Source: Vitrella brassicaformis (Eukaryota; Sar; Vitrellaceae). From it: a stretch of 64,000 bases of DNA. Of this stretch, positions 13,305-23,402 are shown piece by piece. The notes below the pieces were generated by a model. The model was not told the origin of the DNA. It saw only the letters and a program-made list of their open reading frames with translations, and ran no database searches. The stretch covers positions 101,909 through 165,908 of the forward strand of contig CDMY01000069.1 of assembly GCA_001179505.1 (NCBI GenBank). The letters are read 5' to 3'. The first letter of the stretch is position 1. Each line of letters begins with the position of its first letter. Both the position numbers and the translations under genes were made by a program.

Positions 13305-14967
13305 TCATATCTTGGAGAGTATGTTTGCAGCCCGTTGTGGGATAGTGTGTCCCTCCGGCCAGAAGTGAGTGTACCAGTGCTTGGCGATCTCGCGCCTCCG
13401 GCACACCCACACCCCCTCGTGCTTGCCAATGTACTCCAGGAACCGCTGAAGGCCGACCATGCGGCCGGGGCGACCTGCACACACAGTAGAGCCATACAGG
13501 CGACACACGCTGACACAGAGATGGAAGAAATGGTGCGGGGGCGGTTTGTACTCACCGACGAGTCTGCAGTGCAGTCCGATGGACATCATCTTTGGTGCCG
13601 TCTTGCCCTCCTCATACAGATAGTCGAACGCATCCTGGCCGGCGGGTGAGGTGACATGCATGAAGCAGAAACAGCAGCGAGGGAGGGAGGGAATGCGATG
13701 CGGGGGGTGCGGTGCGGTGCGGGTCAATCTGTCTGTCTGTGTGGCTGTCTGTGACCTGCCTTTCTCTTCAAACTCACCTTGAGATAGATGAAGAACTGCT
13801 CGCTCGTGTGAAACCCCTGACCACCAATCCAATCCAATCCGTGCATGCAGAGATCCGATCCAGACAGACAGCCGCACAGACAGACACAGACACCCCCTCC
13901 TCCCTCCCTCGCAGGGCAGGGCCGGGCAGGCCCGGCCTACCCACATGTCTATCTATCGATCACATATCCCTCCCTCCCTCCCTACCTCCCGACGTACCTG
14001 TGCGGTAGCGAATTTCATGTCGTTGTTGTCTAGTGTGTATGGAATGATGAGATGCGGCCGTCCGTAATCCAGGTTCCAGTACGGCAGATCATCGCTGTAG
14101 GCGTCGTTGTCATAGAGGAACCCGCCCTCCTCCACCACATATCGCCGCGTGTTCTGGTTGGGCTTGCCCTGACCAGACCGACCAATCAATGCATTCATTC
14201 AGTCACGGACAGACAGACAGACAGACAGACAGACCGACCGACAGACAGGTACGCGCAAACACACATCACACATCCATGTGTGACGTGATCCATGCATAGC
14301 ATAACGCGCCCCTTGCCTGGTACATGCCACATGGCCTCTCGCCGGTGATGCTTTCCTGGATGGCCACGCACTTCTGGATGTGGTCCCGCTCTGTGGCCTC
14401 GTCGACGTGCTGGTAGTCAATCCACCGGTGACCATGCGATGCGATCTCCCAGCCAGATGACACCTGCACCCCCCATACAAACAAACGGACTGACACGTAG
14501 GTATACACACGGCACGGCAGCAATAGCAGCTCCTCACCCACCATTGCTTTGGCGGCGTCCGGGTTGTCTTGGAGAGCCTTCGAGCATGCATAGACTGTGA
14601 CAGGCATGCCGTACTGATTGAAGAGCCGGTGGAGGCGCCAGAAGCCCGCCCTGCTACCATACTCGTACAGGCTCTCCATGTTCATGTGGCGCTGGCCCTC
14701 GTAGGGCGCCGCACCCACGATGTCACTCAGAAGATGCTCGCTCTGCTTGTCACCATTCAGCAGACAGTTCTCCGCACCTGCACGCGGGAACCACACCAAC
14801 ATTAATGCATTGCTCCCAGCTGGCTAGCACCTCTGCATTGCATACGTACCTTCTTCATAGTTGATGACGAAGCTGACGGCCACCCTGGCGCTGCGCGGCC
14901 ACTTGGGGTGGGGCGGGTGCTGCCCATAGCCAACCAAATCACGCGGAGGACCCTCATTTGAAGCCAT
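13305..14967 (-). CDS. puuE: Allantoinase, PuuE type (polysaccharide-deacetylase fold)
   Basis: Hydrolyses allantoin to allantoate in purine/ureide breakdown. It is the metal-independent PuuE type with a NodB-like fold, not the amidohydrolase type. Exon 1 runs from ATG at 14967 (MASNEGPPRDLVGYG) to INYEEG at about 14850. Then come AENCLLNGDKQSEHLLSDIV, EGQRHMNMESLYEYGSRAGF (the strongest family signature), GWEIASHGHRWIDYQHV, YVVEEGGFLYDNDAYSDDLP, HLIIPYTLDNNDMKFATAQ, GFHTSEQFFIYLK, APKMMSIGLHCRLVGRPGR and a C-terminal WVCRRREIAKHWY; stop at 13305. All the family blocks are present, with about seven exons and short introns. PuuE-type allantoinases are best known from bacteria and fungi, so an algal copy may descend from an old transfer. 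No clear targeting signal is seen at the N-terminus. Confidence 0.92.
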
Positions 14968-15296
14968 GAATCAGACCTGTGCAGAACGCTCTCTGCAGAA
15001 GATGCGAAGCGAATCGAAGATAGATCTGCCTTTAAAGAGGGAAACCTGGGCCTTCACGATCCTAAGCTCGCAATCTTTGCGCGATTCCGTGAAACCGCTC
15101 TCCCTTTGCGAGCTGGCGCCGCCGAAAGGGAGATTTTGTTCGGCGACTATCTATCTTGAGAGGAAGCAAGCAGCTTATGCACGAGCATAAATTGGAGAAC
15201 GGCGAGCTTCTGCCTTTCTCGGGTCGAGAAGAGGCAATGGCATGGTGATCTGTGACCGGTTTTGCAATTGGGTTTGCGGATGTGGCGCTGAGGATC
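14968..15296. promoter_or_regulatory. Shared upstream region of allantoinase and the WD-repeat gene
   Basis: A 329-bp stretch between two divergent start codons. It is less repetitive than most spacers in this window and contains no obvious microsatellite. No named promoter element was recognised. Confidence 0.5.
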
Positions 15297-18200
15297 ATGT
15301 CGGCTCACCACCAGCGAACCAATCTGCCCGAAACACTGCGGGTTGAGACGCCACACGAGTCCTACACGATATTCCGCTCCACCACCGACGCCCTGGGTGC
15401 ATCGTCCCGGTCTGGCGGCGGCGGCGGTTCGCGACGCATTATAGCGGATGCGACGACCAAGAAGAACGGAGCGGCCTACCTGGCCGTGAACCGGCAAGAC
15501 CACGAGATACTCGTCATCGAACTCCATCCACTGCAGCAAAAGAGGTGGGTGAGGGACAGTCAGTGGCGGCAGACCCTGGACGCACTGTGGACGGACGACG
15601 CAGATCAGATGCATGGACAGACAGACAGACAGACAAGTGCATATCTATCTGGGTTTGTTTGTGTGCATATATACAACACACACAGGTATGGCAGGGTGGA
15701 GGTTGAGCGTGGTGCGGTCTTCACTGCTGTGGCTTTCTGTCACATCGCCGCCAACAAGCACAACACGCTGGAACTCCTCGTGGGCCTCAACGACGGGGCG
15801 GTGGCCATCTACACTGAGCAGCCCCCCGCCCTCTCCTCTCGCGACCTCCGACTCGACACCGAAGCGGCGCAGAACGGCCACTCCTCCCCACCCAAGCAGC
15901 AGCAGCAGCAGCAGCAGCCCGAGGAGGCAGTGTTCACGTGCTCGGTGTTCATCGGACGTGACAAGTTCCCTCCCCGGCCGCCTCCGCCAGCGTCTGCAGT
16001 TCCTGCGATGCCGTCGTACGGCACGCTGCCGACGGCTTTTCCCTTTGCGGTCATCGCCGCAGCATTCAACCCCGTCTGCAGCGACCTGTTTATGTGTGCC
16101 ACCAGCAGCGGCTTTATCTGGGAATTCCATCGCAACTTTGGGACCTGCTCCGCCGACGGGCTGCGTGCATTGGCCCCCGAGCTGAGCGAGGACCGCGGGG
16201 CTGCCAACGTGGAGGTGCCGAGCGCTGTGCCAGCCAAGGAGACCGTGCCCTATGCCGCACGGCCATCGTCGGGCGCCTCGTCCAGCTCCTCGAGCAGCTC
16301 CTCATCTAACCACCATGTCCAAGCAGGAGGCACTCCCACTGTCACTGTCGGCAGCCAGCAACAGCAACCTGCACCGCCACCACAAGAGCAACCACCCGAG
16401 AAGCGCAGCACCACTAGCCGTGGGTTGAGCCCCAGGAGGAGGAAGGGCTCCGGACAGCAGGCCACCACCGGCACCGCCAGCGAGGCGGCGGATGCCGAGG
16501 ACCCCGTGAGCATTGAGGCCCTCACCGGGTCCCTCACCCGCCTATCTGAGGACAAGCACGAGAAGCTGCCCCTCGACCCCCACAACTACGCCACCTTCGC
16601 CGAGGTGTCGCCCCACAAGCTGCCGGGCTACTGGGTCGACCCATCAAGGGCCTCTGAGACGGTGCAGCGGCTGCAGAGGATATTCGAGGCGCGGGAGGAG
16701 CTCTTCTGTCCCATGAGGGTGGGCAAAGCGGGCGCAGGGGGGCACGCCGAACACAGGAGCCCATACAGACCCTCTAATCCCTTTGGACGATGGGACGTAT
16801 GCACAGAGAAACACCCGGTGAGGGCGGTGAGCGAGCCAGTCAGTCAGCCAGTCAGCAAAAGACACATACACACATACGAATGAATGTACCTTCACGTACC
16901 ACCTCTCCATACAGTACATTTATCTGTTTGTGTGTATATGTACCATCATGAATATCTATCAGTTTCGGAAGTCGCTGGCGCCTACGATATCTGCTGTGGC
17001 CTTTTCGCCAGACGGTCGGCAGCTGGCATGCGCCACCAGCCAGGGGGGCACGCGGGTCTTCTCGTACCCCATCGGGAAGGCCCTGCTGCTCGTCCGCAGC
17101 AGCTACGGGGCGGGCCTCTGCCTCCAGTGGACACCCGACTCGAAACTGCTTCTCATCGGTATGTGATAGGATAAGATGAGATACGATGGATGGAAGCAAA
17201 GCCACGGACTGGACTCGTTGTTAATTGCTGTTCCGATGGATTAATGTGTGCCATATACATAGGTGGTGAGGATGACTGCATCAGTGTGGTAGATGTGCCG
17301 AGCCAGCAGCTGCTGGCCAGGTGTGTGGGTCACAACGCATGGGTCAAGGCCATCGCCATGGCGCCCATCCCACCACCTACACCACCCTTCCCATCACCCA
17401 GACAGTCCAAAGACTCCACACTCTCATCGCAAGACGAACGATGGAGCGCACTGCAGTCACCTGGTCAGCCACCAACACCAACAAGTGGATACATCTGTAC
17501 GACGGTGTTTTGTGTGTGTGTCTTGCGCTGCTGTACGCTATGCAGGTGTGCGTCATCTGGGTGCCTGGGAGGGCGGCGCATCCCGCTGCTCGTCCGAGAA
17601 CCTGGACCCCCCTCCCAACGCACCCCCGTCTCCCCCGCCCCCACCCCCACCACCACCCGAACATGGCATCCCCAACAGCAGCAGCGAGATGGTCGTCGAG
17701 GAGATGCCAAACATCGACAGGCCACTGCGGATGAAATCATCGCCTGGCAGCGGGGGCTCATCGAGGAGGGGCAGCGGCGGTGGGTCCGTCGCAGGAGTGG
17801 TTTCTCCATCCTACTACTCGTTCCTGTCGACCGGTGAGGATGCACGGATGCTCTTCTGGGAGGTGTCTCGTGAGACTCTACTGGCCAGTGCCGCCAATGC
17901 TCTTCCCAAGCTGCCTCCCTCTCGATTCAGTGGCCAGCAGCGGTCCGGCCCCCCATCCCCAGTGCCGCCGACAGCCAACCCTTCCCCTCCAGTCATGATT
18001 GTGCCCCCCGCCATCAGCCAGCAGCCCACTCAGACAACAAACAGCAACGCCTCTGTGGGTGGTGCGTCTCAAAGGCCCACCAGTCGCTTCAAGAGTGCCT
18101 TCAGCTTCGGTGCTCGTCGTGGGTCGGTGGACAAGCTCTCAGCGGGCACCAGCCCCGTCATCACCAGCCCTGGCGTGTCGCCGAGACACAACAGCACCCA

Positions 18201-18555
18201 CACCACACACAGGGGGAGTGCGGCTGCCGGCGGTGGTGCCAGTTCGTCTGCTGGCACGAGTGGTGGGAGTGGGTTGGTGCCTGAGATCGGTCCGTTGGCG
18301 CACACGAACAGCAGTGTCGAGGAGGTTCGGCCCGTGTGCATGAGCCGCCGGGGGAGGGACCCTGTGGAAAGGGCCTACTACTTCCCTCAGGTGGCGTCGA
18401 CGACTGTGTATTGGAGCAAGACGCCGATAGTGGGTGGCAGGTGGATAGTGCTGCTTGACGGCTGCAAGACCATGAAGGTGTACGTGCGGGTGCTGGGGGA
18501 CGGCTCTGTGCCATGGATCGACCGGCTGCAAGCCAACCCGACTGACGACGACTGA
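15297..18555 (+). CDS. WD-repeat protein of the WDR20/DMWD/creC family
   Basis: Members bind and activate USP12/46-type deubiquitinases (creC with creB in fungi). Five exons join in frame: 15297-15544, 15686-16817, 16963-17158, 17263-17463 and 17546-18555, total 2787 nt or 928 residues. The core matches the family: NPFGRWDV, then ISAVAFSPDGRQLACATSQG, SSYGAGLCLQWTPDSK, LLLIGGGEDDCISVVDV, LLARCVGHNAWVKAIAM and, after a long insert, YYSFLSTGEDARMLFWEV. The start ATG at 15297 gives MSAHHQRTNLPETLRVETP; an upstream in-frame extension to 15252 has no ATG. Low-complexity inserts interrupt the propeller: a Q run near 15895, Ser runs near 16275, Pro runs near 17635 and Ser/Gly/Pro-rich stretches to 18290. 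The C-terminus after YYFPQVASTTVYWSKTP is not one I recognise. Family call is good; deubiquitinase partnership is inferred. Confidence 0.8.
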
Positions 18556-19171
18556 TATGCATGTATGTATGCATGCATATGCATGTGTGGATGGATGAAT
18601 GCATTGATGCATTCATGGAAGCTCAAGGGCAAGTGGTGGGGGCTGCCAGGTAGAGAGAGATCTTCGTTTGCTAGATAGATAAGAAAGATGCACGTGTGCC
18701 GAGACCTTCAGTCTCAGAATCGTCCCATCCAGTCAGTCAGTCAGTCAGTCGGTCCACATACATTTGCACACCTATACAGCACAGCCAGCCTCATACGTCG
18801 ACACACGCAGGCAGCGATAAACCCCCACCAATCCAAACACACCAGCAAAATCCCATGGGATGCATGTCGGTCGGTGTAGACTGTCCAGACTGGCTGTACA
18901 AACATGGTCTTGGTATACCATTGTGTATGTATGAAATGAATGAACCCCATGCCCGGATAATGCATTGGATGGTGGGGATGGCATGCACCCATTCATCCAT
19001 CCAGCCATCCGTCCACCATCGCCACATGACATGCACACATGTCATCGATGGATGGAGGCCAGGCCCACTGACAATCAGCGGGCGGCCGGACCCGTCACCC
19101 CTCGTCTCTCTCCGGAGCATGTATGCAATGCGTCCGTCCGTCTGTCTGTCTGTCTGTCTGTCATCAGTCAG
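18556..19171. other. Convergent spacer with simple repeats
   Basis: No gene seen between the WD-repeat gene and the LPA1-like gene. It holds ATGC/TGCA-rich sequence just after the WD stop (18557-18615), a CAGT run near 18733, GGAT/CCAT pairs near 18965-19055 and a GTCT run near 19140. Confidence 0.5.
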
Positions 19172-20615
19172 CTATATGTTGACGACGTCCAACCCAGCTT
19201 CCCTCCGCCTCTCCACATCCTGAATCAGCGACGACCAGATAGGGGCACCCACCTGCATCACACACACACACACACATACAGTGTCGAGTGAGTCCCTGTA
19301 GATATTCTCCGCCTGTGTGTCTGGTGAGGATTCGCCGTATGAGTGAGTGAGTGAGTGTCTCAGTTGGTCCCTACCTTCCTCGTCCCCACGCGTCCGTTCT
19401 TCTTTATGACTATGAGGAGTCCGTCATCTATCGGGTTCAGCTTTTGCTTCTCAGCAGTCACCAACTCACTCTGCAAACAGGGATACATACACAGACAGCG
19501 CGCAGCGGGTGGAGAAGCTTCTTTCGTGCACATGTATGCGTGTCGACATGACTGACATACATACCTGCAGGGTATCAATCCATTGATTGAACCCGAAAGG
19601 CAGAGCCACATGTGGCTGACCCTCCCTGAATCAGTGAAGAGCCGACGAGTGGGTCCATAATTCTCTTGGTTGCTTGGTTGCTGCCGCACACCTGCTTTCT
19701 AGGTCGGATTGCAGGTTGAAGAGGGTAGCTATCCTGGGCCCGTCGGTGATCCTCTCGGCATTGAGCTCGTCTCCTGTCTGGCCAATCACGAGCGGCACCA
19801 CCAACAGGTCATTGGCCAGCAACTCACTACTCACAGGCACCGCTGAGTCCAACGACCTCTGCACGGCCTCTTTGCCTCCCAGGACAATGGCAACCCGCTT
19901 CTCCCTCCCTCGCCGCCGCCTCAGGTCGGCCAGGCTCACCACATTCGAGTCGTCCGCCATCTGCAGCTGCAGCTGCACGCACAGCAAGATCAGACAACAA
20001 GAGGACATGGCGGTTCGTGTAAAGGTGGATTCGTGGCGTCTTGCCCACCCCGAGTGCGGCCAGTTTGGCCCCCTGCGATATGCGTTCGTATCGTGAGTTC
20101 TGCGATATGAGGTCTCGACGCCACAGGAAGGCTATCACTGCTATCGCGGCGACATCGATGGCCAGGTTCCTGCTGGCCTCGGGCAAAAGCTCCACGTTGA
20201 TGCCCGACAGTGCAGCAATGGTCTGTGTGAGCGCCACGAGCCCACTCACCGCCGCACCAGCTGCATGGCATACAGGCAGAGAGGCATGTGTGCAAGGATC
20301 CATTCAGCACCGCCCGCCGTCGCCTCGTGTTTGTTCACGTGTTGCGATGACTCTCTTTCTTCTCTTACCTGCGCCGGCGATATACAGGGCGAAGCGCACT
20401 TTCCTGAACGGACTCTCCACCTCCTCCCTCAGCTTCGTCATCATCTCTTGGCCCTCGTCAGCCATCCTCAACGGACGATGTGAATGAGACGGCCGCCGGG
20501 GGCCTGGCAGCCTTGTTGGCTTTAGAAACAACGCCGAGGAAGACCTCTGCAGCGGTATGGTTGCTGAAAGCGCTTCATTAGCAGACAAGCAGACAACAAG
20601 CACCAACGTCCACAT
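19172..20615 (-). CDS. LPA1-like plastid membrane protein (DUF3493), photosystem II assembly
   Basis: The mature part matches the plant and cyanobacterial LPA1/REP27 domain family: FRKVRFALYIAGAG, a first membrane segment (AAVSGLVALTQTIAAL), a second (LAIDVAAIAVIAFLWRRDL), SRYERISQGAKLAAL, then a soluble part beginning VVSLADLRRRRG (strongly like V.SVSDLRG in plants) and ending WSSLIQDVERREAGLDVVNI before TAG at 19172. Exon 1 is 20369-20615; later exons follow with consistent frame (GAAG, LQLQMADDS, EGQPHVALPFGFNQWIDTLQ, SELVTAEKQ, VGAPIW). I chose ATG at 20615, not the longer open frame, because it gives MWTLVLVVCLSANEALSA, a clear signal peptide, followed by a basic Ser/Pro-rich stretch: the two-part leader of a plastid with more than two membranes. 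Members of this family help photosystem II assembly; the role here is inferred. Confidence 0.75.
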
Positions 20616-20939
20616 GATGCAAAGTTTCGCCAGATCTTTCAAACTCAAGGAGCCGCCTGCCGCAACTGCCAGTGGCGTCAGGCCGCCAGATCCTCGACGA
20701 ATATCCGCGAGCTCGTCTGCGCAGGCAGCGGTTTCATGGAGCACCCCAGGCGGTTTGACGCAGAAGAGGCAAGGAGCTGTGAAGAAGGCAGGAGCTGGTA
20801 CCATCTGGAGGTACGTTTTCTCCTGATGCGTCCGTCTGCCTATGAATTAAGCCATTGCAGCTCTTCGTGTGTGTGATGTGTGTGTGTGTGTGTGTGAATG
20901 GCAGGGTCCGCAGCACTGAGCTGAAATCAATTGGCTGAG
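20616..20939. promoter_or_regulatory. Shared upstream region of two plastid-type genes
   Basis: A 324-bp stretch between the divergent starts of the LPA1-like and CPBP genes, both with plastid-type leaders. It contains a (GT)n run at about 20870-20897. Short open frames extend into it from both sides, but neither has the leader signal of the chosen starts. Confidence 0.5.
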
Positions 20940-22252
20940 ATGACGGCACCGTGGAGCGGCGCGGCCGTGTTGCTATCATTACTGATGGCGTGCAGGACGT
21001 CAGCCATCACTCTGGGGCTGAAGCGCTCTGGAGCATTCATCAGGGTACCGCAGCCTGCACCCACGTCCGTCAACCGCGGCCCATCCACGACCGAGCCTAT
21101 GCCATCGACCATTTCGCCGCCTCGTGTGTTGGGCGGCGAGACGAGCCCTCAGCCGCTGCACAGCCTGGCTCCCAAGACCGACAAGCCGACGGACAGAGAC
21201 GCCTTGCTGGGCGATTTGAAACTGCTTGAACTGACGCCCAGACGGCCGAATCTACAGCTGGTGGCCTCATTCGTCATTGGGGAGGCCCTCCTCGCAGCCG
21301 CCACCTTTGGCACGGTACACACACGCAGACACACACACTCAGACAGACAGACGCGAGGGCACATATGCTCCCGCACGAATCCATTGTCGGTTGCTGTCTG
21401 CCTGCCTGTCTGCCTGCCTGCCTGCCTGCCCAGGCCTACTTTGTTCCGTTCCTCGACCCCTTCTTCGGTTCCCACTTGGACCAAGAGGCAGTGGTGCAGG
21501 GGGTGCTGTGGTCACTGCCGCTCGTGGCATTCGGCTTTCTGCTCGACAACCTGCCCTGGAAGATCTTCAAAAAGATTGACAGAGATACCAAGTTCCTCGT
21601 GTTGGCGTTGTTCGGCAAGGAGGCCAACCTGCCGACCGTGGCTCTGCTGGCGGCCACCTTGGCGGGGGCGGCAGGCTTTGCGGAGGAGGCGCTGTTCAGA
21701 GGCACCCTACTGCCCCTGTTCAACCTGCCGCTCTTCGGCGGCTTCCCTTCAGGCCTGCTTATCTCGTCATTCCTCTTTGGCGTCGCCCACAGCCCGGTGC
21801 CCGGCGCTGACGCATTCCTCGAGGCCGTCTATGGCCTCTGGTTCGGTGTCATCTACTACATGGCCGACGGCAACATTTGGGTGCCCATGATCGCACACGC
21901 CTTCTATGACTTCGTGACCTTCCTCTGGGTGCACGTCCGCGCCACCAGCCGCGTCAAGCAGCTCACCGAGTCGGTCAGCCCTGAGGCGCTCCGCGAGATG
22001 GAAATGCAGGTCCGCGAGAGCCTCCCAGCGGAGTTCGCGCGCTTTGCCAAGGCGACGTTCCAAATGCTTGATCTGGACGGCAGTGGCGGGATCACGAAGG
22101 AGGAGCTGCGGCTGGGGCTGCGGGTGTTCAGCAACCGGCTGCGGGACGAAGATGTGGACAATCTGTTTGCCGCCATGGACAGGGACGGCAGTGGGCAGAT
22201 CGACTTCAACGAATTCCTGTCTTTCGTCACCAAACGACTCGTCATCAGATAG
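20940..22252 (+). CDS. CPBP-family intramembrane protease fused to two EF hands, plastid-type leader
   Basis: Two exons, 20940-21314 and 21434-22252, give 397 residues. Residues 1-22 form a signal peptide (AAVLLSLLMACRTSA), followed by a basic, hydroxylated transit-like stretch. From about residue 105 there are several membrane segments. The CPBP (Abi/CAAX-protease-like, Rce1-related) motifs are all visible: EEALFRG (Glu209, Glu210, Arg214), FGVAH (Phe240, His244) and HAFYD (His280, Asp284). These are the catalytic or metal-site residues of the family. After the last membrane segment, residues about 335-390 hold two canonical EF-hand loops, DLDGSGGITKEE and DRDGSGQIDFNE, each with acidic or oxygen ligands at positions 1, 3, 5, 9 and 12. 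The family cleaves peptide bonds in or near membranes; calcium control and plastid location are inferred from the architecture. Divergent from the LPA1-like gene. Confidence 0.9.
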
Positions 22253-22307
22253 ATAGGGAGATCGTCAGATGTGTCAGGGGCGGTCAGAGGTGGGGAGAGT
22301 ACGTCAG

Positions 22308-22628
22308 TCACTCGATAGTGCTGGAGTGAGTGGAGGCTGTGTGCATTTTCCTGGCTCCAAACCCCCGTACGATGACTGCCTTGCGCGCACTGTAGAATGG
22401 ACGGACTGATGCTTGTTTGTTTCTGGTTTCGGTAGCCACGTATTTCTCGTCAGCTGAGCTGAAGTTGGGGTTGCTGCTTTTTATGTGAGACGCGAGTACG
22501 TGCGCCTGTCGGCAGGCCAGGCTCTTTTTCACGTCCAACACAACAGACCGAGTGAGTGTGTTGTCGTGTGTTGTAGTGTGGTGTTGGTTGACAATGAACT
22601 GAGGCAATTCAGACTCATAATAAGCCAT
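22308..22628 (-). CDS. Possible small protein of unknown function
   Basis: A 106-codon frame starts with MAYYESELPQF and ends at 22308. Its composition is not simply repetitive (AHVLASHIKSSNPNF, SSADEKYVATETRNK), unlike most chance frames here, but part is TTTHDN-type repeat translation, and I recognise no domain and no supporting splice pattern. It lies just past the convergent end of the CPBP gene. Chance frame is at least as likely. Confidence 0.2.
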   Translation of the reverse strand: MAYYESELPQFIVNQHHTTTHDNTLTRSVVLDVKKSLACRQAHVLASHIKSSNPNFSSADEKYVATETRNKQASVRPFYSARKAVIVRGFGARKMHTASTHSSTIE

Positions 22629-23402
22629 CTTAACGCTGCTCCTTCGGTCCGAACAAGTATGAACCACCAGAGACATACATGTCTTACACCATGGCATGGC
22701 CCCACAATGAAGTGGAGATACCCAACAGACAGACGGACATCCCCAACAGACAGAGAGACAGACAGACAGAGAGACGAACGGACGCACACACTTCAGCATG
22801 CCGACGAAATGCACCTCAATCACATGGCACATGCAACCTATTCAGTCCAACAGGGCTGCTCCCAGTCTCAGCCGCTCCTGTTGATAAAAGCGCGGCGGGT
22901 GGCTCCGCCGCGATAAGCATCAAGCCGGTGATAGTCACACCCTCGGGAGTCTCGGCGAATTTTGACTGCAGGCAGCTGCATGAGGAGTCCTCGCCATTCA
23001 TTCGTGGCAGCAAACAGTCAAGGACAGGCGAGAAAGTCTCAATTGTAGCTAGGTGTGTGGTGTCAAAGTGTATCTATCGCAGTTACTTGACAGACAACGA
23101 TCCAGGTCATGGGCTTCAGCTGCTGCTGTTGCGCCTACGACTCCCACGGCCCCCAGTCCACTCGATACAACAAAGAGAAAGCCACGGAATATACAATGTA
23201 AGCAGCGATTGCTGCCTGCACACGGCACGCAGCGGCACGGGCACGGGCTTGATCTGAGCGCGGTAGGCCGCGACAACCTCGCATTCTACCTGATGCAGAC
23301 GTCTATCTATCTCCGTTGGACTGACGAAATACTTATACACCCTCCTTCTCTTGGAATGACAGAAAAATTCGACTCCCAATGTGTGTCTCTCGTGTCTCTC
23401 TC
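22629..23402. other. Intergenic, with one dispersed 38-nt element
   Basis: No gene is seen. GACA-type runs lie near 22728-22780. The element at 23185-23222 is listed separately. Confidence 0.5.
23185..23222 (-). repeat. Dispersed 38-nt element, copy 1
   Basis: Read on the minus strand this begins TGTGCAG and contains AGCAATCGCTGCT then TTACATTGTATATTCCG. It matches 46396-46433 (plus strand) at 36 of 38 positions. It sits about 180 bp after the stop of the minus-strand AAA remnant, in the same orientation. Confidence 0.8.

Noticed and set aside
15147-15614. Minus-strand frame overlapping the start of the WD-repeat gene
   Set aside because: It is antisense to a frame with clear family similarity and has no recognisable content.
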